A stretch of DNA of 64,000 nucleotides. Source: Equus caballus. Lineage: Eukaryota; Chordata; Mammalia; Perissodactyla; Equidae. Below the pieces are notes generated by a model. The model searched no databases, had not been told where the DNA came from, and saw nothing but the letters and a program-made list of their open reading frames with translations. Shown here piece by piece: positions 23,973 through 36,080 of the stretch; positions within the stretch are counted from its first letter, which is position 1, and each line of letters begins with the position of its first letter. The DNA lies in NCBI RefSeq assembly GCF_041296265.1, contig NC_091710.1:55433622-55497621 (forward strand). Reading direction: 5' to 3'. The translations under genes were made by a program, and so were the position numbers.

Positions 23973-24426
23973 TGTGGGGGATCAGAATTGGCCACCTCAA
24001 AATGTGTCTCTTTGCCTTTCCTTGATTAAATTTAAGAACAAAAGACTCTGAAGGAAGCTTTGGCCTTCAGCCTAACTGCCTAAAATAATTTAAGATAAAA
24101 GGCCTGTCCCCAGGACAGCCCACCACCATGATAACTCTGGTATCTGTAGCGTGGGAGGGTCCTTGCTATGCCTGCTCTTATCAGAGTCCTGTTGGAGCCC
24201 CAAACCACTACCCCCAACACCCTCCCTTGTCTTTAGTTGAAGGTGATATTTGAGCTGGCAGCTCGGCCATTTTGGCAAGTTACCCAGTTTTCCTGGGTTT
24301 CTCCCATGTATATACATTATAAAGCTTCGTTTGACTTTCTCCTGTTATTCTGTCTCGTGTCAATTTAATTCTTAGGCTGGTCAGAAGGACCTAGAGAGGG
24401 TAGAGGATTTGTCTTGCTCCGCTACA
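23973..24426 (+). mobile_element. Solo LTR, ERV1-type, with 4-bp target duplication
   Basis: Opens TGTGGGGGATCAG and closes TTGCTCCGCTACA, so it has TG...CA ends and is 454 bp long. GTTC lies directly outside on both sides (23969-23972 and 24427-24430); four-base duplications are typical of gammaretrovirus-like ERV1 elements. A TATA-like TATATACATTATAAAGC lies near 24308-24324, followed by the U5-type CTCCTGTTATTCTGTCTCG. No internal region, so it is the product of LTR-LTR recombination. Confidence 0.82.
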
Positions 24427-24430
24427 GTTC

Positions 24431-24974
24431 CATCATCTCCAATCAAATCATTTAAATACTAATGGGAATGAAAATGGCGCAGCACTTATGTCTTACTTGG
24501 TCTCTCTCTGCAGGAATATTCTTCAGGCAAAATTGGACATCTCTTTTCTCCCAACCTTTCCTTCTCTCAAACAATAGTGGTTTTAAAATTCTAGTTTTCT
24601 TACACAATGGACTATTATCTACTGGCATTACAAGAGTCATTTTTCTAAATTAAGCATCTCAAGTCTTCTCTGTACTTCTCCACTGAAGAGACTCAGAGTT
24701 AGGGCATACACATAGGTGTAAGATTATGTTCTGCATATTTCGGAGACACTCTAAGATTTCTATTATAACGAAGTATACCTGTTTCTTTTGACAACTGAAA
24801 TTCTCCTGCTCTACTTCTGATAAGTATTACACCCGAGTAATTTTATATTTTCTTAAAACTTCCTTCTATGCTGAATGTTAGCTGGAAATTAGGAAACTTG
24901 CTACTGATTTAAGGAAAGGAAATGGTCTAGTCCTATTCAAAACTCTACAACATCCCTTCAAAGTTTTTCTCTCT
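24431..24974. other. Unique sequence
   Basis: No gene or repeat recognised. Confidence 0.45.
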
Positions 24975-25135
24975 CAGTATCTGTCTATCTGCCTTCCAAT
25001 CTATGCATTTATCTATCTTCCTATCTATCTTCCTATCTATCTATCTATCTATCTACCATCTATCTTCCTCCTCCACCTCCTCCTCCTCCTCTCCCTCTCT
25101 CATGCACACCCACTCACACACAGACACACTCTCAC
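24975..25135. repeat. Compound simple repeat (TATC)n-(CTC)n-(CA)n
   Basis: Three adjacent low-complexity blocks: imperfect TATC units to about 25067, CTC/CTCCTC units to about 25100, then CA/CACT units. The longest uninterrupted TATC run is near 25032-25056. Expected to vary between individuals. Confidence 0.88.
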
Positions 25136-26127
25136 ATATGTGGAGAAGATGCCATTGAGATCCCTATTGTGTACTTCACAATTCATGGGTCTCTATAGAC
25201 ATCAGCTGTCTCTGCTGTGAGAGACTGTGCCCCTCCCGGGAAGACAGGCTACTTCCTGTTTAGCAGGAATGAGATGTCCCCGGGGCTACTAAAACCTAAC
25301 TACTATATCTTTTTCTTGAGAAATCGAATCATCAAAAAGTTTGTTAATTCAAACCCAGTAAGTTGTAGTTCATTTTATGTCGTAAAAACTTCAAAGCCAA
25401 TACGTTTCAAGTTCCAAATGCTCCACTCTAAGAGTTATTGAACTAGTTTTTATGTCCCCTAAGAGTTTGCTGAATTCACTGTACTAAGTTCTTGTTGCGT
25501 TCCTGGAAATTAAGGGCAAAATTGTGTGGATTGATGAGTGGAGGTTTATATGTCTACGTCTGTTTATCTGGTAGAAAACTGATCCTGTCTTTATTTAAAA
25601 TCTTAATATCTTGTTCATCATATGATTTACATTAATTTTGAGTTTTTGAATTATTGCATTAAATATTATTTATCTAGATTACTGAATTTTTTTCGTGTGC
25701 GCTTAACTTTTGCTCCTGCTCTGACTGCCTCATTCGCTACACCCTATTCCCAGTGCTGGCAAGGCTCATACTTTAGCTTAAATCCTGAAGTGCTTGAGAA
25801 TGTCACTCTTGTTTTTCTTTTTCTTTTTCTTTTTAAAAAGTGATTGGTGTTAAGGGTAAGAACAAGATAAACCACCACTAACACAAAGCCATCAATAAAA
25901 ACACAAAATATGTCATCCTTGTTATATGCAGAATACCAAAACCCTGGTTTATTCTGAGCCATCTCACAATCTACTGTATTTTTCTGTGTAGATTTAAGTT
26001 TAATCACATTACTAAAAATATTGATAAGAATGAACAAATGGTGGTAAAACATTTGAGTCAATACATTGAAGCTGATATCCCAGCTTTATCACACACTATC
26101 CATGCAATCCCAATGTATTTATTTATT
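25136..26127. other. Unique AT-rich sequence
   Basis: No gene recognised. A short (TTTTTC)n tract lies at about 25810-25834. Confidence 0.45.
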
Positions 26128-26390
26128 TTTTTATTTTTTAAAGATTGGCACCTAGGCTAACAACTGTTGCCAATCTTTTTTTTTTTTTTCCTGCTTTACT
26201 TCCCAAACCAATCCCCCCCTCCCCCGTACATAGCTGCATATCTTAATTGCAGGTCCTTCTAGTTGTGGGATGTGGGACGCCACCTGAACCTGGCCTGACA
26301 AGCTGTGCCATGTCCGCGCCCAGGATCCTAACGCTGGGCCGCTGCAGCAGAGCGGGCGAACTTAACCATTCGGCCACGGAGCCGGCCCCC
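26128..26390 (-). mobile_element. ERE SINE, antisense, TTGGCACC-tail subtype
   Basis: T-run, AAGATTGGCACCTAGGCTAA, a second T-run with a C-rich break, 'cttctagttgtgggatgtgg', then the reversed head ending CGGCCACGGAGCCGGCCCCC. Same subtype as the copy at 2644. The 142-codon frame across it is antisense SINE sequence and not a gene. Confidence 0.93.
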
Positions 26391-28575
26391 AACCATTTTT
26401 TTTTAATGTCATAATTTAGTAGATTAGCAGTTTGGACAGAGCTCAGCTGGGCACTTCTGCTCCGCCCGGCATTGAATGAGGTCTCACAATGATATTCAGA
26501 TGGCAGGTAGAGTCTGGAGGGACCAAGGGGTTTCACTCGCAAGTCAGGGGTGTTGATAAGAAGGAATGGAAATAAGAATGAGTGGAAATGCCCACCAGAG
26601 AGGATTCCAAGAGGCCAGACTGATGCTGTAGGATTTCCTATGATGTGGCCTTGGAAGACCCAGAACATCACTTTGGTTGGTCAAGAAACCTGGGGCAGAC
26701 AATAATACCAGTTTCAAAGGGAGGAGAATTTGATTCTCTCACTCAATTGCAGAGGTAGCACAGAATATACCTACTAAGTTGTCCTTTCTACCCTTTAAAA
26801 TACCCATAGTTAGCATAATGTGCTTCTGTTGACTTCTCCGCCCAAAACTGATTATTAGGCAATACATTGATTTTAATTTCTTTTTAAAATAGCTTCTTAG
26901 ATCAGACTTGCTTGCTTACTGTTTATTTACTTAATCTAATGACCTAGTGTGAAAATAGAAGCTATAAAAAGAAAGGAAATGCACTTTGTGAAAGGCAAGT
27001 ATGTTATCATTTCCTTAGGAAAGTCTAGAAAGAACACATAATATAACAGTGAGCCTTAATGTCAATTAAAGAAAGATTTTTTAATTCACACGTGTTGTTT
27101 ATTATTATTGTAATTGATAAAATTAGTTGAACTTCAATATTTTATTTATTGATATAAAGATGAAAGTCAGAAGATAGAAAAATTTAGAAGAGGGTCTTTT
27201 ATTAAGTCTTACTATCAATGGAGGCCGTTAAGTGCTAAAAATCAATGTTATACATAGAATGGGTTATTCTATGTATTACTTTTAGAATATTTGGTGTATA
27301 ATTTTAATAAACTATATTGTGCTAACAAGTCAATATCTGGAGCTTTAGCAGTCAGATCCCATACATTCAGCTGAATTTAAAATTATTGTCAGTGTAAGAT
27401 GGCTACATGTGGTAGTAACAATGAATTAACTGTAGGGATTCTCACATCTTTTAGAAAGCTTTCAGGCACGGAGGCAAAATAATATATTAACTGTATGAGA
27501 AATAAGAGATTGAGTTAATTGAAAGAGAACTAAGCAAGTAAAATCAATTTCACTGCCAACAGTGTGCTCTGCTGTGATCCAGGAGAATTTGTAAGTAAGA
27601 GAGATTTGTGTGTTTTTCCTTCATCGCTGAACCTTCTCCCATCGATTGATGTCAATCATAGGGAATACTTCTGCTTTAAGCCCTAGGAGTAAACGTTAAT
27701 AAACATTAATGAAAACAGTTTGACAATCAGAACAATAGAGAATAACTATTTGGTTTCTATCATGACAATTTCTCACCACAGCAGCTTTTCGTAGTTTGTC
27801 TTTCTGGTTTTGAATGTTTGTAAAAAGTATTCCATTCTTATTGTAAAGTGCAGATACTATAAAATTCTATACTAAAAAAAGTGGAAGTCCCACACACTAC
27901 TACAAACAAAGAGAGCCCTGTTGGTAGTTTCTACCAGGATTGCGTTTTGGTTGCTTTGTAAGAACAGCCATTCCCAGGATCAAAAAGGCATCACCATGTA
28001 GAGAAGGGAAGGCTTTCATGGAAGCAGGGGATGTGAGTTTCACTTTACTCTCTGTCTTACACTCACTGTAAATAACTGATGATTTCCTGTAAAATGTGCT
28101 TAGTAACGCCCAAAATGATGATTGCTGACTCCTGGATCAGGGTGTTTTCCATTTTAGAGTGTCAAGAAAGTCTTTTCCTTTTAATGTAAATAGCACAGAA
28201 GTGGCTGTTGCAGACACGTGTATGCCTATTCTGCAGACCTACAACCTGACGTGTCAGACTTCTCTTCTGCATCACCTATGTGGTCCTGCTCACATCCCCC
28301 TCATCTTGCCATCATGTTTCCTTCATACTGCTATCCCTTGCCCACATGTGGTGTTAAAGACTGAAGGCCCAACCAGTGAAAGGCCTCAACCCCTGACACT
28401 TACTGCAAATAACAGAGAGAGACCTCGGGAGACGGCTTCAACTAGCCAGCAGACAAGATGCAAAAGACTTCTTAACACACCAGCTGAGACAGCATTAGCA
28501 TCCTGTCCAGTGGTGGCTGCAAGATTTCTGTGTACAGGGCTTTAGGTTTGGCACTCTAGCTGGAACATAGAGGCC
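26391..28575. other. Unique AT-rich sequence
   Basis: About 2.2 kb with no repeat I can name. A 128-codon frame (28159-28545) is serine/threonine/proline-rich without a domain and I do not support it as a gene. Confidence 0.5.
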
Positions 28576-28579
28576 AAGG

Positions 28580-29027
28580 TGTTACCACCCAAGGGGAGTC
28601 CTCTGCTCACCATAAGATGTGCCAATAGTCAGGAGACAAGGTGGTAGGAGAGAAAGGGTTTTATTATAGCTTGCTAGCAAGAGGGAAGATGGCCAACTAA
28701 TGTCAGAAAGAACCATCTTACAGAACAAAGACCACAGACCAGTATATATGGGGCTGGTCTCTGGGTGGGGGAGGCCGCTGGTCTCCTGGTAGGGGCAGAC
28801 ATCTGGTCTTAGTTCCTGACAGTCTTTTGTTCCACTGGATATGCATCAGAGACTGGAACAAAGCCCTATACCCTGATCTTTCATTTGTCATTGATGATGG
28901 CTATCAGCATAGGCTCTCTGCCTGCGGGTCATCACGTTCCTAAGGAACTCAAAAGAACAAAGTCATCATCTTACCATAGCTGGGAGGGGCCATAAAATCT
29001 ACAGAGCACGTCTGGGCTAGTTAGTCA
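28580..29027 (-). mobile_element. Probable solo LTR, ERV1-like, antisense
   Basis: Plus strand opens TGTTACCACCCAAGGGGAG and shows GGGTTTTATTATAGCTTGC, a reversed poly(A) signal about 80 bases in, then a reversed TATA-like CAGTATATATGGGGC. Both are spaced as in an antisense LTR. It closes near GGCTAGTTAGTCA. AAGG on the left and GAGG on the right make only a weak 4-base match. No internal region adjoins. Confidence 0.55.
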
Positions 29028-29855
29028 GAGGTCATTTAAAGTTACAATATGGTTTCTTTTCCACAATATGGTTTCCCTTATGTCCACCTTGTGTTGAGTA
29101 TGTATCAAAACGAGGTGTCTCAAGCCACTTTTTTCTCAGCAAACTCATAGTATTTCACAGAACTTGTATGTTCATTGCAGATAATTTTAAAGGTGTTTGT
29201 GGAATTATAGGAGGAAGGCCCCCATACCCACCCACACCCATCTGACTACAGCTGTGGAATCTAAAGAACTGAACTAGAAATATGTATTTTAAACTTGAGA
29301 TTAGGAGTATTAGCACATACACAGGATATTCAATACAGATTGAACCTTCCTTTGGTCTGAGTAATGTTATCCACACCTGGCTGCGGGAAACTTTGAGCAA
29401 AGGGGTATTTGAATTGAACTAGATCGTGTTATCAGAGTAGAGAAAGCCATTACGTTTCCAACTCTGTTCTTTCTAGTTTATAAATAACTTTTGCTTTCTT
29501 TCTTAAAAATGACAAGGTTTCTAAATTTTATTTTTATCATCAAAGACAAGTTAGTTGCATTGGCTCAGAATAAGTGACCTATCAGATACGTAGCTAGGAT
29601 TCAAAACTTTATTCACTATGCTTAAAATGTGAAGTCCTGTGTTTCTATAAGAAAAAGAATTAAATTGCACTCCAGAACTGGGGCTTAATTTCTCACTGAT
29701 GAGCAGGAAAACTCATATGTAGGATGCATACTTCAGCTCATGAACACTTTAGAATCAAAGCAATCATTTCCAAGCTGGGACTAATTCCCATTTACTGTCA
29801 AGGGCATAGCCATGTGAAAACATGGCGAGTATTGGTAGTTGTCTGTATTTTGATG
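29028..29855. other. Unique sequence
   Basis: No gene or repeat recognised. Confidence 0.45.
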
Positions 29856-30005
29856 AAGTGCGATAACATGGTAAGAGAATAAGAAAGGCTAAGAGAAAGG
29901 TCAGGAGCAGTAAATGCGTGAAGGGCTTTATATGTCAGGTTTTTCAAGTTTCTATTAGATTCTGTAGGTGGTAATCTGGAAATTTTACTGTGTTTAAGAA
30001 CCAAC
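29856..30005 (-). mobile_element. L2 LINE fragment, antisense
   Basis: 'gtgaagggctttatatgtca' and 'tagattctgtaggtggtaat' sit where the reversed L2 ORF has GTAGGGCCTTGTAGGCCATG and GGAGCCATTGGAGGGTTT. Strongly diverged, no frame left. Confidence 0.4.
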
Positions 30006-30294
30006 TGGTGGCTAATTAACAGCAGCCTCCAGGACTTCCCTTTGGAGATTCTAATGAAGTTAGTCTGGGGTAACCCCAAGAAAAGGCTTCCTACTCTTTG
30101 AAGGATACTTATTAATGAAAAGGACCTAAACATTTTATAATCTTGTCATGAAATTTTGCATATTCTGGAGTGGAGGGCTCACCTACATGGGCCACTCATC
30201 ACTGCCCGCAGGGATGTGAGGGCAGAGGAGAAACGATGCGACCATGAAGCTGATATCTCTGACTCTGGAGTCTCCTCTCTTTTACTAGTGCCAG
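30006..30294. other. Unique spacer
   Basis: No feature recognised. It ends at the target site of the solo LTR that follows. Confidence 0.4.
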
Positions 30295-30298
30295 TCCA

Positions 30299-30815
30299 TG
30301 AAACTGTGTCAGTGAATACAGCCTCCATGTAAGTGAGCATAAGTGAGGCCATCTTGTTTTGTTAAGCAGCCCCAGCCCCTCCTCTGTGTGACTACTTGCT
30401 GCAATGCACGCACTCTAAAAAATTCACATGCTTTCCTAATTTATGACCTCAGCTTACACATGTACTCCCCAATACCCTGATGAGTTAAAACTTTGTTCTA
30501 TGAGTTTCTCTCCAGGAAGAGGCTGACCACAGGTGGGAACACACCTGCAAGGTATCGATACATCACAGCTGACAGAAGAATGGAACAATGCGATGCCTGG
30601 AGCCCATCATACCTGGAGACCAACATCCCTGGACTCCCCTCCTTACTGCCCATTTTCCCTATATAACTGCCTCAGGATTCTGTAATCCTTGAAGATAGGT
30701 CTTTGAGACACTAGTCACCCATCTTCTGATTAGCCGGCTAATCTAATTAAGCTTCCTTTCTTGATCTCTAACTCATTGTGATTAATTTGGTTGAGCAGCC
30801 CATTTCTCGGTACCA
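30299..30815 (+). mobile_element. Solo LTR, ERV1-type, with 4-bp target duplication
   Basis: Opens TGAAACTGTGTCAG and closes TTTCTCGGTACCA, 517 bp. TCCA flanks it on both sides (30295-30298 and 30816-30819). A TATA-like CCCTATATAACTGCC lies near 30658-30672, followed by U5-type AAGCTTCCTTTCTTGATC. No internal region, so it is a solo LTR fossil of gammaretrovirus-like type. Confidence 0.78.
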
Positions 30816-30849
30816 TCCATGCAATTCTGCCCCGCCTTGTACAAAGACC

Positions 30850-30990
30850 ACTCCTCCCATCAGTAATTGGAGTTTGTGTTCCTTCCCCTGGAAGAGTGGC
30901 TGAGACTGTAACACTTTGCCCAAATAAAATGGATGCTGTTTTAAACTCAGTGATTTGTGATGGAAGTTTACACAGCAATACATAACCAAA
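30850..30990 (+). mobile_element. MLT1-like MaLR LTR fragment, sense
   Basis: 'gttccttcccctggaagagt ggctg' and the closing 'gtgatttgtgatggaagttt acacagcaatacataacc' resemble the middle and 3' end of MLT1 LTRs (CCCCTGGAA..TGGGCTGG ... GGTAATTTGTTACACAGCAA ... TAGATAAC). Only parts remain. Confidence 0.5.
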
Positions 30991-32559
30991 AGAGTGGGGT
31001 ATACTTCCATTTTGTTTTTAAGTGTACCTTTATGTGTCTATGATGTCCTTAGTCTTATTTTCCCTTCCTTAGTTTCCTCCTAAGTTATTTATTAAATTTA
31101 ATATCTTAACTCCCACCTATTATTATCCCTAAAAAAATACTCTATTTCTTCCCTGCCCTTTCTCTCCAACACTTCTTTTCATTTAACATTTGTATTATTT
31201 CTAAATTGTAAGGGCATCTAAGATTGTCATCCTTTTTTCCTACCCTTATTTCACTTTCCTTCTGTCATATTTTCATGTAAATATATTTAAGTTGTTTTAC
31301 TGGAATGGTTTTCACCCAGTCCTACCCCTCCTTGCCGTGAGGGACACAAGTCATTCAGATTCTCTTCCTGACAGAAATTCACAGATATCCTTAACACTAC
31401 CGATTCAACAGCATGTGAGAAATTCAAATATTTTTTGCAGAATACCTGATGATGAGTCGTACAGTGAATAACCACAGGTGTTGCACAACTTGCACTTTCA
31501 CAAACATTATGCATTTTTTTCTAAGCCTTTTTCTGTTCTACGTATATTTTCACCACCGTCATTGGTAACACATTTTAGCAGATTCCACTTCACATTGTAC
31601 TGGATTCATGTTTTCTCATCTTCTTTAAAAATACTGTCGGTTGTAGCTGTAGATGCAGACTCCTCATAGACACTACTTTTCAGTTACTTCAGCCTTGGCC
31701 TTGACTCCTGGAATAAACAACTCAGCAGTATGGGTAACATCCATGACCTCACAAAGGGCCAAGAACGATCACTTGAAACCATTTGTCTTGTTTGTTATTG
31801 ACTAACGACAATCCTCCCAATGTTCTCAACTCATCAAAGAACTGTTCTCACTGAAAGACGAATGGTCTTTAAAAAGCCCACTTTATTGGAACACGTTTCT
31901 TCAGCGGCTACAGTCAAAAGTAACATAATGAATTCAACATGGCAGACCTGCTTTCTTTGCTGGGCTAGCAAAAGAATCCCCCAGAAAATTACTTTGTGGC
32001 AGCCTCAATTTATTTGTTTATTTTTGTGAAGAAATTCTGCTCCAATGATATATTACATTATAAATTTTATGATTTTTCTGACTGCTGCCTCCCTGTAACT
32101 TGGGAAGAGTCAGTTGAATGCTTAATTTCGTAATGTTGGTCTATATTGTATGACTTTAGCACAAGTCTGGTGTCATTGCATAATAAACACAGTATGTACC
32201 GTCTATTTTGGTAAGAAAATAACCTCTATTCTGTCATGCCTTAAAAATATGAGATTCAAGGGTCACTTTTTTCTTCTTTTGATCTAATGTGTCCTTTAGT
32301 TTCCTCAGTATCTGATGATCTCATTTGTCACTCATTAGGGGTGTGTATTGTATTTTTCCCTTTCTTAGTGTGCTCTCTTTCTGGGGAATTTTGTCTATGT
32401 TCCATCACTGCTAGGACCACCCACTCATTCCCTAATTAGCCTCTCTACACATTGTCTACTATCATGTCCATGTGTCACTGACTAGTTACCCCAAGGAACT
32501 CAAGAGTGGGTTTGGGTATTTTAATTGTTTTTCCAAATTGTTCTTTTTCCTTTCGCTGT
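30991..32559. other. Unique T-rich sequence
   Basis: No gene or nameable repeat. The plus strand is T-rich around 31020-31300, which may hide a very old antisense LINE. Confidence 0.4.
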
Positions 32560-32943
32560 GTTGAGGAGATGCCGTCACCAAGGACCCTGAACTAGACCAG
32601 GCTTCACCAGGAGAGCTACACCTGTGACCTTTGCCTTAATTTTAATGCTAAGATCGCTCCAGGAGGAGCTTAGGCCTTATTACCACCAGCTGCAGTGTCT
32701 GTGGAAGCACGTTTTCCAACAGAGCCTGCCCAAGAGGATACCCATATCTCCCTTTTGAATATTCATTCCCCATCTGAAATAAAAGTCCCTGTTTCCCATT
32801 GTTTGGGGACGCCATGACTCTGGAAATGATTCCTCATGGTCTTCTATTTACCTCAAGATACTTTACTTTGTGAGACAACTACTCGTGGTTTAGAGTCTGA
32901 TTTAGCTCACCAGTGATTTAGCTCACATTTTGGTTCAGTAACA
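32557..32943 (+). mobile_element. Probable solo LTR fossil, sense
   Basis: A poly(A) signal in CATCTGAAATAAAAGTCCC (about 32774-32792) is followed by U5-like 'tgtttggggacgccatgact' and a CA end in TTTTGGTTCAGTAACA. It probably starts in TGTGTTGAGGAGATGCC. No target duplication found, so the ends are tentative. Confidence 0.5.
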
Positions 32944-35189
32944 GATATCAGTTCTGAGTTTTCTCATTTCAAAATATGTATTTTCCTATGTAAATGTAAT
33001 TTGAAGCTTGTAATATTGTGGAGTGATAATTCAGTATTGTTTGACTATTCATTTCTCTATTATCATTTCACAGAATAGCTTATTAGTCACAGACAAGGCT
33101 CTGAATCAATTGTTTTATAAAGTGATGCAAGTGGTGATAGTCAAATTTTATCAGTTTTTCCCCCGCATTTATTATCTGGCCCTCTTATCTAAGAAAGAGT
33201 TTTTTTAACCAGAAAATGGAGTTATTTGTTTTTGACATACTATTCCTATTGAAAAGCAGGATAAGAAATTAACTTTTCCCTTTGCTTACTTCTCCAGTAT
33301 AATATGTTAAGATTTCAGCGTAAGAAAGTAATTTAGCAGTCATTTCCAACCTTATTGATTATGTCATTAGGTCTTGTATGTCCCACTTTCTTTATTTACT
33401 TGATCTGTCTGCACTGATAGATACTATGTTTCCTTCTGTTATTTTGACTGTCTACAAATCTTCATATTTTCTGTAGCTTTAGCTTTAAGAAAGTTGCGGC
33501 TTCTCTCCTTGGCATAGATAGCATTAACCTTTTATCTGCATGTACTTTGCGTACGTTAGATGTTTAAATTCTCTCTCTGGTCTGGGTTTGCCTTGTCTCA
33601 TATCAAAACCACATTCTTGCCTTGGTTTGCATTTGCCTTTTCTACCTTTTCATTTCTGTCCTTTCTGAGTCACTTTGCTTTAAGTTCGCATGTGTAGAGA
33701 ACATTGAGAGGAGCCTTACTGATGATTCAAACTAAAAGTCTTTTTTCTGTTATAAATTTACATTTATTGATTTGCCTCACATTTCATCTGAATTTTCTGT
33801 AACTTTGTGTTTGTGTGTTTTTAACTTCCTTGATATGGTCTGTTTAGTTTCTCTTTCTTTTTGTGTTCTTTGATATTTAGGAAGCTTTGTATTTTTGTCT
33901 GAGAGGTTACTTTCTGCTGATAGCATTATACACCGTTCTTAATCCTCTCTTTCTTTTATACAGCATACGAACTGGGTTCCTGTTAAAAGAAACGCCAAAA
34001 TACTTTATGACACCTCATTTCTTTCCCTTTCATTTCTCCAGCACTCAATTCTAGTAAGTTTGTTGTTTTTCTGTGTACTTGTTTTATGCTCTTAGACATC
34101 TTGGGGAGCTGGTAACCACGTGGTTTCTCAGTCTGAAATGATATCTTGACTGCTACCTCTTGCCTGTGAGTAATAAGGCAGCTTCCCATAGGTTTTCTCT
34201 TTCCTTTCCCTTTTCCCATTAAATAAATTAAAATTAATTTGTAATATGTGTTTGGTTGGAACACAAAACATTCATGTTTCATTCTTCCATTCATGTTTCA
34301 TTCATCTTTCATTCATTTGTTTAGGAATTAGGTCCAGAATTTTTTATTCAATTATTTTGTTGTATTTTCCCCAATCATCTCTAGGTTGTTCAAATTTGTC
34401 CTATAGTAGATTTCCCAAGGAGGGCTGTTTTCCACAATTTGTCCTGAGCTCTTTTATATTCAAAATGTTTTTTCTGTAGTGTTGATACTTGAAGGATAGC
34501 TTAGCTAAACATTGATGCTCATCAAATTTGTTTGATGGTTTATTTTTCCTTTTTCCTGCACCCCTTGCTTTCTTGCACTTTTTTGAGAGATTTATGCCAA
34601 TAAAATAAATAAATAAATAAAAGATTTATGTCAACCTCTTGATATTTCTTACTAGTTTTGTTTATTTTTTTTGAGGGAAGAAGGGGTATTCAGCATTTTT
34701 TCCCCCTTAAAGTTTAATAGTTTTATTTGAATGTATTTTTGAGAAAATCATTCCAGAAAAATTTCAAGGGATGCAGTGGATTCTCTCAATATTTAGAATC
34801 TGATGATACATTACGGAAAATTTTCTTGAATAATAGTTTCATTTATAGTTTTGATTTCCTTCTAAGGAACTTCAATCGCACATATGTTGATTTGACTTTG
34901 CTTTTCTTATATATCTATTATGTTTGATCATTTATTATTTTATTCTTTTTTGTCTTTCTTTGGCTGTAAATTTGGCTTCTTAAATTTTTGATAACTAATC
35001 TGATTTTTCCCTAGAAGTATATTTATCATAAACACCTGGTTTTATTTTTCTTGCATGTTCTCTATCTGAATTTTTATGAACCAGCAATTAGGGAATAAAA
35101 GATTCGTTCTCACTTGCTAGAGTGACAGGCCCTTTGTAATTTATGGCATTTTAATGTAACATGGCTGGCTTCTGTTATTTTCTTTCTAT
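32944..35189. other. T-rich sequence, possibly very old antisense LINE in part
   Basis: 2.2 kb in which the plus strand is strongly T-biased (33300-34000, 34500-35100), the composition expected of an antisense old L1, but no consensus segment is clear enough to call. ATTC-type low complexity at about 34270-34322 and (AATA)5 at about 34600-34620. Confidence 0.35.
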
Positions 35190-35755
35190 TTATTTTTTTT
35201 TAATTCAGTGGTTTTTAGTATATATTCACAAAGCTATACAGCCATTATCATTATATTATTCCAGAATATTTTCATCATTCCCAAAAGAACCCCTTGTGCA
35301 CCAGCAGTCACTCTCCGTTCTCCTCCCCATGCCCCCACCCCCAGGTGCTGACTATCACTGATCTACTCTCTGCCTCTATAGATAACTCTATTCTGGGCAT
35401 TTCATAAGAACAGAAGCATATAACATGTGTCTTTTTGTGTCTGGCTTTTTTCACTTAGCATAATGTTTTCAAGGTCTATCCATGCTGTCAGAAGCATCAG
35501 CACTTCGTTTGTTTTTGTGATTGAATAATATTTCTTTTTATGGATAAGCATTCCTTTGATGGATAAACATTTTGTTTATCCATGTGTCAGTTCATAGACA
35601 TTTGGGTTGTTTTCACTCTTTGGCTATTATGAATTTTACTACTACAAACATTCATGTACACATTTTTGTGTGAACATCATTCACTTAATCTTGAGTATAT
35701 ACCTAGGAGTGGAATTGCTGAATCATTTGACAACTCTATGTTACAAACAATCCCA
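35190..35755 (-). mobile_element. Old L1 (L1M) LINE 3' end, antisense
   Basis: Reads as reversed L1M 3' UTR into the ORF2 end: 'cccccacccccaggtgctga', 'tttttgtgtctggctttttt cacttagcataatgt', 'acatttgggttgttttcact' and 'cctaggagtggaattgctga'. Well-conserved order, heavily mutated, no frame. Confidence 0.85.
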
Positions 35756-35756
35756 A

Positions 35757-36080
35757 TGCCCTATGAAGGGTAATCACAAAGGATTTATTGTGGTACATTC
35801 ATGTAAAGGAATTATACACAGCCATACAAACAGAAGAAACACTACTACACACAACAGAATGAAAAAGGACTACACAAAATTTTGAGGAAAAACTGTGCCA
35901 TCATAATTCATACGGTATGAACTCGTTTATATCGAGGTCTAAATGGACAAAAGTAAGCTCCGTATTTTAGGGTTTAACATATAGGTGGGAAACATATTTT
36001 CCTTAAAAAGCAAAGAACTGATTTAAAATTCAGGAAAATAGTCACTTTTAGGGGGAGAGAAATGTGACATCAGAAAGTAC
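35757..36080 (+). mobile_element. Old L1 (L1M) LINE 3' end, sense
   Basis: 'gtggtacattcatgtaaagg aattatacacagccatac', 'catacggtatgaactcgttt atat' and 'agtcacttttagggggag' follow the sense L1M end (GGTATATTCATACAATGG ... ACTGTATGATTCCATTTATA ... GGTTACCCTTGGGG). It overlaps in consensus with the antisense piece directly to its left, so the two were separate insertions or a rearranged duplicate. Confidence 0.75.

Noticed and set aside
26243-26671. 142-codon minus-strand ORF
   Set aside because: Its C-terminal part is an antisense ERE SINE (reversed SINE head at 26360-26390). The rest has no domain.
28159-28545. 128-codon ORF starting MSRKSFPFNVNS
   Set aside because: Composition is low-information Ser/Thr/Pro, no domain, no splice or promoter context. 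Chance frames of this length are expected in 64 kb.
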